Assembly (NCBI RefSeq): GCF_014205765.1
Contig: NZ_JACIIZ010000005.1
Location: 48,837 to 112,836, forward strand
Length of the DNA stretch: 64,000 nt
Reading direction: 5' to 3'
Origin: Nitrospirillum iridis
GTDB lineage: Bacteria > Pseudomonadota > Alphaproteobacteria > Azospirillales > Azospirillaceae
Shown here piece by piece: positions 9,649 to 16,588 of the stretch. Under the pieces are notes generated by a model. It ran no database searches. It saw only the letters and a program-made list of their open reading frames with translations, and was not told where the DNA came from. A program made the translations under genes and the position numbers. How positions within the stretch are numbered: the stretch's first letter is position 1; every line of letters begins with the position of its first letter.

Positions 9649-10125
9649 ATGGGGGTGTTGATGGAAATTGAGGCTGCGGCGTCCGCCGCACAGGCGGGGC
9701 CTTGGACGGCGATCACCGCCGCACTATCGGTGCTGGCCGTGGCTGTATCCGGCCTGGCCTACCGTGTGCGCCGACGGTCATCGGATGACGATGGGGACGA
9801 TGGCCTATCCTCCCGTATCGCCGTGCTGGCTAGCAGCATCGCTGTGCTGACGGCGCGGCTGGATCGGGCTGAGCGTGACATCGCCAATGATAAACAGGGC
9901 CGCCAGGCCTTCGCCGATGCCTTTTCGGAAATCAAGGTGATGGCCGCGACACAGTCCGCGATGGCCAGGGCCATAGAGGCGCAGGAAGCGGCCATGGCGA
10001 AGGCCATAGAGGGTTTCACCGCAACCCAGGTCCGGCAGTCCGCCAACTTGGACCGGGTCCACACCCGCATTGACGATTTGCACCATGCCATCGTGGCGCA
10101 GCAACACCCGCGGCTAACCGCATGA
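9649..10125 (+). CDS. Membrane-anchored coiled-coil phage protein, 158 aa
   Basis: Placed immediately after a terminator, so the start must be at 9649 or at the second in-frame ATG at 9661 (preceded by GGGGGTG); longer upstream starts would cross the hairpin. One hydrophobic segment at about residues 16-35 (ITAALSVLAVAVSGLAY) is followed by a basic stop-transfer patch and then a long heptad-like helix to the end. This architecture, an N-terminal anchor plus periplasmic or cytosolic coiled coil, resembles phage lysis accessory or inner-spanin proteins. No lipobox is visible. Function is uncertain. Its last codons overlap the next gene (ATGA). Confidence 0.55.
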   Translation: MGVLMEIEAAASAAQAGPWTAITAALSVLAVAVSGLAYRVRRRSSDDDGDDGLSSRIAVLASSIAVLTARLDRAERDIANDKQGRQAFADAFSEIKVMAATQSAMARAIEAQEAAMAKAIEGFTATQVRQSANLDRVHTRIDDLHHAIVAQQHPRLTA

Positions 10126-10352
10126 CAGCCCCCATCACCCACACCACCACCGACGCCGCAGGCATCCGCCGCGTGGTCGAGGGGACGCTGTGCAGCCTGG
10201 AATGGGTCCGCCTGGTCAATGCCGACCGGGTGGAGCTGTGGGCCGGCGGCAAGCCCCTGCTGATCCTGACCGTCTCCGGCGCCTGCGAGGCCCATGCCGC
10301 GCTGGGGCGGGTCCTATCCCAACCCCATCACCAACCCCATGAGAGGTATTGA
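10122..10352 (+). CDS. Small hypothetical phage protein, 76 aa
   Basis: Starts at an ATGA overlap with the previous gene and ends three bases before the endolysin ATG, so it is tightly packed in the lysis operon. It is soluble, with alternating strands (VVEGTLCSLEWVRLV, KPLLILTVSG) and a His-rich tail. No known family is recognised. The overlap and position support it being real. Confidence 0.5.
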   Translation: MTAPITHTTTDAAGIRRVVEGTLCSLEWVRLVNADRVELWAGGKPLLILTVSGACEAHAALGRVLSQPHHQPHERY

Positions 10353-10354
10353 TC

Positions 10355-10822
10355 ATGATCCGCCGTATCAATTCCGCCGGCCTGGCGCTGCTGCGAGCCT
10401 TCGAAAGCTGCGAGCTGGAGGCTTACCGCGACGTCGCTGGGATCTGGACTATCGGTTGGGGGCACACCGGCCGCGATGTGGTGCCGGGCCTGGAAATCAA
10501 TCAGCAGCGGGCGGACGCCCTGTTGCTGGGCGACCTGGACCCGGTGGAGCGGCGCCTGTCCACCCTTCGGGCACCGCTGAACGACAACCAGTTCGGCGCC
10601 TTCGCCGTTTTTCTGTTCAACGTGGGCCTGGGCGCCCTGAACGGTGAGGGCATGTCCGCCGCCCTATCCTCCCCAGATTGGGAGGTGGCGGTTCCGGTGC
10701 AAATGCTGCGCTGGAACAAGGCGACAGTGAAGGGGCAGAAAGTGGTTGTTCCCGGTCTGGCCCGCCGCCGCGAGGCTGAAGTGGCGATGTGGCAGACGCC
10801 CTGTGTTCCGGCCGCCGCCTGA
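10355..10822 (+). CDS. Phage endolysin, GH24 lysozyme (T4/P22 type)
   Basis: The ATG at 10355 has a GAGAGG ribosome site upstream; the TTG six bases earlier is less likely. The 155-aa protein has the GH24 catalytic arrangement Glu-8-Asp-5-Thr: E17 in FESCE, D26 in YRDVAG and T32 in WTIGWGHT. The family cleaves the beta-1,4 MurNAc-GlcNAc bond of peptidoglycan. No signal-anchor-release segment is visible at the N-terminus, so it probably needs the downstream holin to reach the cell wall. Later family landmarks (LNDNQFGAFAVFLFNVG and the LxRRxxE segment near the C-terminus) are present and the length is typical. It is the third gene of the lysis block. Confidence 0.92.
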   Translation: MIRRINSAGLALLRAFESCELEAYRDVAGIWTIGWGHTGRDVVPGLEINQQRADALLLGDLDPVERRLSTLRAPLNDNQFGAFAVFLFNVGLGALNGEGMSAALSSPDWEVAVPVQMLRWNKATVKGQKVVVPGLARRREAEVAMWQTPCVPAAA

Positions 10823-10849
10823 AACGCAAACCAAACAGACCGCAATCCG

Positions 10850-10871
10850 GGGCGCCTTGGGCGCCCTTTTT
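10850..10871 (+). terminator. Terminator after endolysin
   Basis: GGGCGCC/GGCGCCC stem with a three-base loop followed by TTTTT, 27 bases after the endolysin stop. It would limit read-through into the holin gene. Confidence 0.8.
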
Positions 10872-10883
10872 CATGGGGGTACC

Positions 10884-11339
10884 ATGGGCATCCTGCAAGA
10901 ACTGCTGTCGCCAGCCTCGGGTGTCATCACGCCCGTGGTCAATAAATTGCTCGATTTCATCCCTGACCCCACGGCCAAGGCCCAAGCCGAAGCCGCCGCC
11001 TATAAGGAGGCGGCCGACCGGGCGCAACAGCTGAACCTGGCACAGCTGGACGTGAACAAGGCTGAGGCGCAGTCCGGCTCCGTCTTCGTCGCCGGGTGGC
11101 GTCCTGGGGCCGGCTGGGTTTGTGTCGGGGCCTTGGCCCTGTGCTACTGGCCCAAGGCCGTCGCCCTCACGTGGGTGTGGGTCTATCAGTCCTACATCAT
11201 GTTGGCGGCGAACCCCATGGCGGCCCCGCCCACCTTCCCTGACCTGGGCATCACCGACCTTCTGGGATTGCTGGCCAGCATGCTGGGCATGGGCGGCCTG
11301 CGCACCTTTGAAAAGCTCAAGGGCGTCCAGACGAAATGA
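10884..11339 (+). CDS. Holin of the 3-TM GTA type, 151 aa
   Basis: The ATG at 10884 follows the terminator hairpin and excludes the longer frame upstream. Residues 1-70 are an amphipathic, Ala/Gln-rich helix region. They are followed by RPGAGWVCVGALALCY (first membrane span), a second span around VALTWVWVYQSYIML and a third at DLLGLLASMLGMGG. That RPxxGWVC opening of the membrane part is the hallmark of the holin family first described from gene transfer agents. Holins form lesions in the inner membrane that let endolysin out at a set time. Its place right after the endolysin supports the call. Confidence 0.8.
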   Translation: MGILQELLSPASGVITPVVNKLLDFIPDPTAKAQAEAAAYKEAADRAQQLNLAQLDVNKAEAQSGSVFVAGWRPGAGWVCVGALALCYWPKAVALTWVWVYQSYIMLAANPMAAPPTFPDLGITDLLGLLASMLGMGGLRTFEKLKGVQTK

Positions 11340-11803
11340 CCGACGCCCACTCTGGCCCCCGCGGCCTCATCACCGCTGTCCTGGGCATCCTGCCGTGGAT
11401 GGCCAGCGGCTTCATCGTTCTCCACCACCGTCTCACGAAAGGTAAAGCCATGATCGATCCCAATCCCCAACCTGCTGTTAGCGCCCCCGCCCCCATCCCC
11501 CTGGTGGGGGAAGCCGGCCCGGAGCTGGTCAGCATTCCCGCCGGCACCGTTGGCGCTCCGCCGTCCGTCCCGCCCTCTCCCGGTATCGGTGACCTGGCGG
11601 CACAGCTGGCGGCTGCTCGGGATGAGTACCGCGACGCCGTGAGCGCCGATGCCCAGGCGCGCCTTGCGGCCACAGCGGCGGCGCAAGGCAAGGCGGATGC
11701 CTACGCCACTCTGACGGCGGCCAAGGACACCTTTGACAAGGCGGCGACCGACCTGATGGGGACCGCGACGGACGCCCTGGGTCTGGGTGTCGCGCCAAGC
11801 TGA
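11336..11803 (+). CDS. Lysis-block protein with N-terminal TM and coiled coil, possibly spanin-like, 155 aa
   Basis: The ATGA overlap with the holin stop points to translational coupling. An N-terminal hydrophobic span (LITAVLGILPWMASGFIVL) is followed by a Pro-rich linker and a C-terminal Ala-rich helix with charged heptads. That topology suits an inner-membrane spanin. A second in-frame ATG at 11450 has a strong ribosome site (AAAGG) and could give a soluble 117-aa form. The linker contains VGEAGPELVSIPAGT, the same motif type as the C-terminus of the tape-measure-like protein, which is odd for a lysis gene. Spanin identity is a guess; no outer spanin or lipobox is seen nearby. Confidence 0.5.
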   Translation: MTDAHSGPRGLITAVLGILPWMASGFIVLHHRLTKGKAMIDPNPQPAVSAPAPIPLVGEAGPELVSIPAGTVGAPPSVPPSPGIGDLAAQLAAARDEYRDAVSADAQARLAATAAAQGKADAYATLTAAKDTFDKAATDLMGTATDALGLGVAPS

Positions 11804-11830
11804 TCCCTATCCACAACGGCGCACCTCAAA

Positions 11831-11866
11831 GGGGGCGGCTCCGTCCGGGCGCCGCCCCTTTTTTTG
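11831..11866 (+). terminator. Strong terminator ending the prophage late region
   Basis: GGGGCGGC and GCCGCCCC form an 8-bp GC stem around an 11-base loop and are followed by seven T. It lies 28 bases after the last lysis-block gene. Confidence 0.88.
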
Positions 11867-11875
11867 CGGGGTCGT

Positions 11876-12070
11876 TCACCTCGTGGTCGCGGGGTTACAA
11901 GTCGGGCAAGGCTGTCGGCCGCGCTCCGTCGACGTCAGATCGTCAACCCACCCGTGGTCATGGCCACAACGGTCACAAACCAACCTCACACGCCGACCGG
12001 CCATGGCCAACACCCGCAGCATGACGGTCAGCGGGCGGGCACGGTTCCGAAGGTGGGACGGAAAAGTCAT
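11876..12070 (-). CDS. Small zinc-ribbon protein, 64 aa
   Basis: Read from 12070, with AAGGTGA five bases before the ATG. The N-terminal half is basic (Arg-rich). The C-terminal half holds two CxxC pairs, VCDRCGHDHGW and PCPTCN, separated by about 20 residues with a DDLTSTERGR stretch, a classic zinc-ribbon layout often seen in small phage or plasmid nucleic-acid-binding proteins. It is convergent with the prophage lysis genes. Its role is unknown; a regulatory or anti-host function is possible. Confidence 0.55.
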   Translation of the reverse strand: MTFPSHLRNRARPLTVMLRVLAMAGRRVRLVCDRCGHDHGWVDDLTSTERGRQPCPTCNPATTR

Positions 12071-12130
12071 CGGTTCACCTTGTGGTCTAGATGCTCTACC
12101 GATGATCAAGATCGATGCCGGCTGCTTCAA

Positions 12131-12309
12131 GTCCCGCTTTTACCCCTTCAAGGAAGGGTGTTGAGCCTAGCGACGTAAGTGGCGCCAGCGGCACCAACTT
12201 GATAGGCAGCGACTACCATGTCATCCTGGATATGGGCCAGGGCGAGTGTAGTAGTGTCCTCGATGGTACTCCACCCATGAGGCTGCGTCTTAGTAGATGG
12301 ATGGGCTCA
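12131..12309. other. Non-coding stretch between zinc-ribbon and SLATT genes
   Basis: No frame here has plausible coding character and no clear hairpin or tRNA is visible. Base composition falls toward AT at its right end, where the SLATT gene begins. Confidence 0.5.
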
Positions 12310-12720
12310 TCACTTAGATGATCCTGGGGGATCTTCTGATTGATGGATTATGGCCTCGCCACGATCATAAGCATTAATCACATGGTTCAACGTATATGTT
12401 GGATCATATAGAAATCGTCCTATTTGATTTCTAAGAAGTGACCATGCCCTTCTGTACCGAATTCCTCTTTCCTTTGGCTTTATGAAGCCGATAAATGATG
12501 TAATTACAACGACAGCCCATGAAAAAAATGGAACGGTCTTTTCATCTATACCAATTTTTGCGCCAACAGCTGCGGTTGATGAACATATAATCAACATTGA
12601 CCCAAGAAAATAGTGCAATGCAAACCATTGTTTGAAATATCTTAACCAGGCAGCCAGGGTATCTTCATACTGCTTCACGGCTTCTTTTCGGCCATTATGG
12701 TCTATGTCACTGGCTCCCAT
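12310..12720 (-). CDS. SLATT-type two-TM effector-like membrane protein, 136 aa
   Basis: The ATG at 12720 is preceded by GGGAGG at six-base spacing. An N-terminal amphipathic helix (residues about 10-35) leads into two membrane spans, about HYFLGSMLIICSSTAAVGA and FFSWAVVVITSFIGFI. A charged cytoplasmic helix containing RGIRYRRAWSLL follows. This is the plan of the SLATT superfamily, described from comparative genomics as pore-forming effectors paired with nucleotide-signal sensors in conflict systems. No SMODS cyclase or SLOG partner is adjacent, so it would be a stand-alone copy. The gene is clearly AT-richer than its surroundings, a sign of transfer. Assignment is by topology and general pattern, not a search. 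Confidence 0.6.
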   Translation of the reverse strand: MGASDIDHNGRKEAVKQYEDTLAAWLRYFKQWFALHYFLGSMLIICSSTAAVGAKIGIDEKTVPFFSWAVVVITSFIGFIKPKERGIRYRRAWSLLRNQIGRFLYDPTYTLNHVINAYDRGEAIIHQSEDPPGSSK

Positions 12721-13222
12721 AGTCAACCTCCCGCATGTGTTGTTGCTTCACCCTATGATCAAAAACGCCCTGCCGGTCCAAAGGTTGATAACGATCGTAT
12801 ACAACTATAGCGAGTGACAAGCGGGGCAAATGGTGAACGTGTGCCGCATCACTTCCTCGCCTTCGGGTACGGCGGATTGGTGAGGATCACCGTGCGTTCA
12901 AAGCTGGGGGCGGGCTTGGAGCGCTCGCGATGGCAACGCCCGCGCCCGGCCGTACGCGGTCGTTGGCGAAATAGGCCTCTCGCTCCCTGGTCCGGGGCTG
13001 CGGCTCTGCCAAAAGGGTTGGACACAAATAGCGAAATTCGCTGGAAACGCACGTGAATACTCGGTGTCCAACGTCGCCGCATCGTATTGAAATAAAACGC
13101 TTTCTATCGCCCTGCCGGGGTCGCCATCTCGCCCTGACGCGTCTTGTGGGAGGCAGCATAGTTTGGCCTTTTTCGGCCATAGTCTGCCTCGAAATGCACC
13201 ACAGTTTGGCGTCTGTCTTGTG
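12721..13222. other. Gene-poor mosaic stretch
   Basis: About 500 bases without a convincing gene. The first part is AT-rich and resembles the SLATT promoter side. From 12,850 on the GC rises sharply, and open frames on both strands look like chance. It contains GGGTTGGACAC at 13015-13025, similar to the hairpin arm in the integrase remnant near 35.48 kb. Confidence 0.4.
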
Positions 13223-13259
13223 AAAAAGCCCGCCACGGATAATCCGCGGCGGGCTTTTT
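13223..13259. terminator. Bidirectional terminator
   Basis: AAAAAGCCCGCC on one side and GGCGGGCTTTTT on the other give a 7-bp GC stem with A and T tracts, usable in both directions. It marks the left edge of the A/B module. Confidence 0.8.
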
Positions 13260-13314
13260 GCGTTCTAATTCCATGAGAATATTGAATTTTTCAGTCCGCA
13301 GGCCGTGGCGGCGA

Positions 13315-13346
13315 CCACCTCCCCAGGTGGCGTAACCCCTTGCCAC
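13315..13346 (+). promoter_or_regulatory. Leader of gene A1 with two mutually exclusive stems
   Basis: CCACCT-CCCC-AGGTGG forms one hairpin; the same AGGTGGC can instead pair with GCCACCT ten bases downstream. The same arrangement occurs before the second copy at 14643, with the spacing to the ATG also kept. It could be an operator made of repeated half-sites or an RNA leader switch. Confidence 0.5.
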
Positions 13347-13403
13347 CTCCCCCGCCTCGCCTACCTCTTTTCCGTCACCATCGGGAGCCAGGTCACCCCC
13401 ATC

Positions 13404-14181
13404 ATGAGCGCGACGGCGGCCACCACCACGGACAGTGCGGCGCGGCAGGCGGCGGAGGCCGAACTCGACCGCCAGCTCCAGCACGGCGCCCACCAGATCG
13501 TCATGGACGCCACACGGCATCCGGTGGACCGGTCCAGCTTCCCCGTGGGCAGGCTGCCCACCGGCGTCAGCCTGGTGCAGTTCTGGCGCCTGGACGCCCC
13601 CAAGCTGCAGTTCCTGGAGTTCGAGTTCGACGCGCCCGCCGGCCGCCGGCCGCCGGGTGGACTACGGGGACGCCGTCAGCCAGCAGCTCATGACGGAGAT
13701 GCTGTCCGTCCGCCGCCTGGACGCAGGCAGCCTGTCGGCGCTCCTGTCCCGCATCCGCTCCCGCCTGCTGGCTGCCTACGGCCCCGGTAAGGGCGGCTTC
13801 ATGGCGGCGATGCTCATGGCGCGGGTGAACCAAGCGGTGGAGCGGCCGGAGGATTTCCCCGCCCTGCTGAGCGACGCCGAGCTGCTCGCGGCCTACGGCA
13901 TCTCCGAGAAGATGGCCAAGTCCTTCGGCCGGGGCGGCTTCGTGTTCGCTGGTGCCACCGGCGGGCCGCCTGTTGCACGTGAGGTCGCCCAGCGCATGAC
14001 CTGGTCCCTGCCGCGGTGGCTGGAGAACGTGGGCAAGGCCATGTCCAGCGAAGCCATCTTGCCTGTGGCGATGGGTATCGGCACGATCTCGTGGATCATC
14101 TCGTCCGGGCACGACCATTTCGCCGACCGCAAGCAGACGTACAAGGAAGAGATGATCCGCCGCAACATGGCCATCCCATGA
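13404..14181 (+). pseudogene. Module gene A1, frameshifted copy of the 14732 gene
   Basis: From the ATG at 13404 the reading frame matches the 14732 gene (shared HQIV, DAT, VDRxSFPVGR and LVQFWRLD motifs). At a GCCGGCCGCC repeat around 13637-13657 the frame breaks by one base. The rest continues in another frame (MLSVRRLDAG ... ERPEDFPALLSD ... EEMIRRNMAIP) to the stop at 14181. So the two halves together equal one full-length A protein. The repeat is a typical slippage site, so either phase variation, decay or a sequencing error is possible. The intact end overlaps the B1 start (ATGA), as in the second copy. A hydrophobic stretch, VAMGIGTISWIISSG, lies near the C-terminus. Confidence 0.75.
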
Positions 14182-14438
14182 CCGCCGTCGCCAAGACCTC
14201 GCCCCGCAATGCCGCCATCGCGCTCCTTTGGGTGATAGGGTTCGCCGCCTACCTGGTGGCGTTCGCCATGTTCCCCATGGACGCGGATCGCGCCTTCAGG
14301 TCGTGGAAGAACCTGTGCTTCCCGGCCGGCATCATCCTGGCGGCGGCGACCCGCCGGCGGCCCTTCGTCTCTGCGCTGTGCTGGGCGGGCTTCGGCGTTC
14401 TGGCCGTGGTCTTGGCCATGCTGACGCCGGTTCGCTGA
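14178..14438 (+). CDS. Module gene B1, 86-aa three-TM protein
   Basis: Its ATGA overlaps the stop of A1. Three hydrophobic spans are visible: about ALLWVIGFAAYLVAFAMF, LCFPAGIILAAA and ALCWAGFGVLAVVLAML, with short basic loops (RRRP). An FPAG tetrapeptide at the second span is shared with B2 and B3. No family is recognised. Small polytopic proteins encoded directly after a larger partner are often immunity proteins or small subunits of membrane complexes; that is inference only. Confidence 0.65.
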   Translation: MTAVAKTSPRNAAIALLWVIGFAAYLVAFAMFPMDADRAFRSWKNLCFPAGIILAAATRRRPFVSALCWAGFGVLAVVLAMLTPVR

Positions 14439-14458
14439 TGGTCGCGGTCGACCTGGAA

Positions 14459-14501
14459 TGAACCGCAAATCCGTGAATCCCAGTTCGATTCCCGGGTCAG
14501 G
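14459..14501 (+). other. tRNA-3'-half-like sequence (possible old att site)
   Basis: CAAATCCGTGAATCC followed by a T-loop-like GTTCGATTC resembles the anticodon-arm to T-arm part of a tRNA, but the T stem does not pair, so it is not a working tRNA. It is similar to 35680-35724 in the same orientation. This may be a left attachment remnant of the island. Confidence 0.3.
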
Positions 14502-14642
14502 TCTTTTGCTCCAGCTGGCTTGTTGTGTTAAGCGGCCCAAAGGTTGCGCAAAACGGCGCATAATCCTGCGCGATTCGGCGCATAGGCCTGCCGTACTCGG
14601 ACCTCCCGCCCCCCGGCCGCCCCCTCCCCCGTCAATTCTCGC

Positions 14643-14675
14643 CCACCTCCCCAGGTGGCATATCCCCTTGCCACA
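14643..14675 (+). promoter_or_regulatory. Leader of gene A2 with two mutually exclusive stems
   Basis: Second copy of the CCACCT-CCCC-AGGTGG hairpin. Its 3' arm can alternatively pair with GCCAC ten bases downstream. Flanking pyrimidine-rich sequence and distance to the ATG resemble the leader at 13315, so the leader was duplicated with the gene and conserved. Confidence 0.5.
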
Positions 14676-14731
14676 CCCACCCTTGGTCCTACCTCCCTCT
14701 CATCACCACCGGGAGCCGGACCCGCCCCATC

Positions 14732-15460
14732 ATGGCCGCCGCCAACCCTTCCATCACCTCCGACCCCGCCGTCCAGCAGGCTGAAGCCGACCTCGATCGC
14801 CAGCTCGCCCAGGGCGCCCACCAGATCGTCATCGATGCGACGGGCCGCCGCGTCGACCGTGCCTCGTTCCCCGTCGGCCGCGTCCCTGCCGGCATGACCC
14901 TCGTCCAGTTTTGGCGGCTGGATTTCCCCATTGCCGGCCAGTCCCTCAACTACGACGACCCGGCCGTCCAGCACCTCCTGCAGGACATGCTGTCCATCCG
15001 CCGCCTGGATGCCGGTGGGCTCACAGCCCTCCTATCTCGGATCCGTCGCACGCTGCTCGACGCCTACGGCACAGCCAAGGGCGGGTTGATGGCGGCGGCG
15101 CTCATGGCGCGGTGTCAGCAGGCCATTGAGCGGCCCGAGGACTTCCCGCCACTGCTCAGCGACGACGAGCTGCGCACCGGCTACACCGCGACCGGCCGGA
15201 TCGCCAAGGGCTTCCACTACGGTGCCTGGGTCAACAACGCCGCCGCCGCGGAAAGCAACCGCGCCCGCGTCGTCGGCAGCACCTGGCTGCCAGCCTGGCT
15301 GCGGGAAACCTGCCAGGCGCTCTCTCGCGGCCCAGCAACCCCGATCAACCTGATGTTCATCTACATCGGCAAGATCCTGGGCACCGGCGAGGACTACAAC
15401 AACGCACGGCACCTGGCGTATCGTGACGAGATGAACCGCCGCCGGATGGCCATCCCATGA
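14732..15460 (+). CDS. Module gene A2, 242-aa protein of unknown family
   Basis: Intact copy of the A gene. The N-terminal 75 residues are alpha/beta with the conserved blocks AHQIVIDATG, VDRASFPVGR and LVQFWRLD. The centre is helical (LLSRIRRTLLDAYGTAKGG, ERPEDFPPLLSDDEL), and a mildly hydrophobic segment, PINLMFIYIGKIL, precedes a basic end EMNRRRMAIP that is shared with A1. There is no signal peptide, catalytic signature or known domain that I can recognise. Its stop overlaps the next small membrane gene. Strong conservation between the copies, together with the repeated leader, says the protein is under selection or recently duplicated. Confidence 0.7.
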   Translation: MAAANPSITSDPAVQQAEADLDRQLAQGAHQIVIDATGRRVDRASFPVGRVPAGMTLVQFWRLDFPIAGQSLNYDDPAVQHLLQDMLSIRRLDAGGLTALLSRIRRTLLDAYGTAKGGLMAAALMARCQQAIERPEDFPPLLSDDELRTGYTATGRIAKGFHYGAWVNNAAAAESNRARVVGSTWLPAWLRETCQALSRGPATPINLMFIYIGKILGTGEDYNNARHLAYRDEMNRRRMAIP

Positions 15461-15729
15461 CCACGACGACCACCGAAGAGCGCCCACCGCTCCATCCCCG
15501 GACGCGGCGCGCCTACTTGGCCCTCTGGGTGCTGGGCGTTCTCGCCTTCGTGGGCGCCGCCTTCACGGACAGCCACCCGCCCACAGCCGGCCTGCGGTTC
15601 CTGGCTGATTCCCTATTCCCGGCCGGCCTACTCTTGGGCGGCATCACCTGGAAGCGGCCGTATCTCAGCGGAGCGCTGTGGCTGGCCTGCGGGCTGGCGG
15701 CGCTGGGTGTTGCCCTGGCGTTTCGGTGA
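15457..15729 (+). CDS. Module gene B2, 90-aa three-TM protein
   Basis: ATGA overlap with the A2 stop. Three spans: AYLALWVLGVLAFVGAAF, SLFPAGLLLGGIT and GALWLACGLAALGVALAF. Its order of spans, the FPAG motif and the basic KRP turn match B1 and B3. The N-terminus is polar and Pro-rich (EERPPLHPRTRR), shared with the broken copy at 16025. A membrane partner or immunity-like role to A2 is inferred from the coupling. Confidence 0.65.
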   Translation: MTTTTTEERPPLHPRTRRAYLALWVLGVLAFVGAAFTDSHPPTAGLRFLADSLFPAGLLLGGITWKRPYLSGALWLACGLAALGVALAFR

Positions 15730-15754
15730 GGGCGCGGGGCCTGGCGATACCGCG

Positions 15755-16006
15755 ATGACGGCCGAAGGCAAGCTCTCCCGGATCAGCCCGACCCTCATCC
15801 TCTGGATCGCGGGCCTGGCCGCCTACGTCATGTCCACCGCCAGGTTCCCGGAGCACCTGGGGACCTGGGAGCAGCAGGTCTTCTACCTCCTGTTCCCAGC
15901 CGGGCTGATCTCGTCCTTCGCGGCGCGGAAGCGGCCCTGGCTGTCGGTGGGGCTGTGGTTGGTGTTCGGCTTGGTTGCCCTGGGAATGGCGTATTACGGG
16001 CGGTGA
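15755..16006 (+). CDS. Module gene B3, 83-aa three-TM protein
   Basis: Begins 25 bases after B2. Spans of about LILWIAGLAAYVMSTARF, FYLLFPAGLISSF and WLSVGLWLVFGLVALGMAYYG, with RKRP between the second and third. It is closer to B1 in its first span than to B2. It has no A gene of its own, so one A gene is followed by two intact B genes and a broken one. Confidence 0.62.
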   Translation: MTAEGKLSRISPTLILWIAGLAAYVMSTARFPEHLGTWEQQVFYLLFPAGLISSFAARKRPWLSVGLWLVFGLVALGMAYYGR

Positions 16007-16024
16007 CGTAGGTTTATTGACGCG

Positions 16025-16255
16025 ATGGCCACCGAAAAGCGCCCTCCGCTCCACCCCCAGATCGCGCGCCTGTGCGCTTTTGGGCGCCACTTTTATGAAC
16101 AGCCACCCGCCGACGGCGGGACTGCGGTTTCTGGCCAACTCCCTATTCGAGGGTTTCCTGCTCATGGGTGGCAGCACCTGGGAGCGGCGTATCTCAGCGG
16201 AGCGCTGTGGCTGGCGTGCGGGCTGGCAGCGCTGGGGTTCGCCTTAGCGTTAGGT
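16025..16255 (+). pseudogene. Module gene B4, decayed copy of B2
   Basis: The start (MATEKRPPLHP) and the end (LSGALWLACGLAALGFALA) match B2. In between, an internal deletion around 16065-16090 and further frame changes remove the continuous reading frame; fragments such as NSHPPTAGLRFLANSLF appear in another frame. It shows that B genes multiplied and decayed here. Confidence 0.75.
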
Positions 16256-16521
16256 AGGTTGGAACACTCGACCGACTCCACCAATATTGCCCGCTGTGAC
16301 TGCTTGCCAGGGGTGTAGGCAATAAGGGATGTCCTCCTTTACATGTGTGTGCCCTAAATTCGACAGTGCAGTTGCTGTGGTTTGCATTTGTCCGCTTTGT
16401 GCCTCATGGTGGTCGTTGGGTAGATCAACATAGATCACCGATAGCGGACCTTGGCGATATCGCGGAAGGTCACTGGAAGCCTTCCACCAGCGATTTTTCG
16501 ATCCCCCGATTGGGTTGTGGT

Positions 16522-16550
16522 TTGCTGGCCGCAAAAAGATAGCTTATTAT
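16522..16550 (+). promoter_or_regulatory. Sigma70-like promoter of the HNH-ATPase gene
   Basis: TTGCTG (-35) and TATTAT (-10, five of six matches) are separated by 17 bases in an AT-rich stretch. The start codon follows 38 bases after the -10, so this supports the ATG at 16589 rather than an earlier one. Confidence 0.5.
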
Positions 16551-16588
16551 TTGACATTTTAGCGCCACCAAATCTTTTCAGGTCAAAA

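Noticed and set aside
12115..12321. Small plus-strand gene
   Set aside because: No ribosome site, no domain and composition unlike its neighbours.
13223..13259. Insertion-element inverted repeat
   Set aside because: A and T tracts on both sides of a GC stem make a bidirectional terminator the simpler reading.
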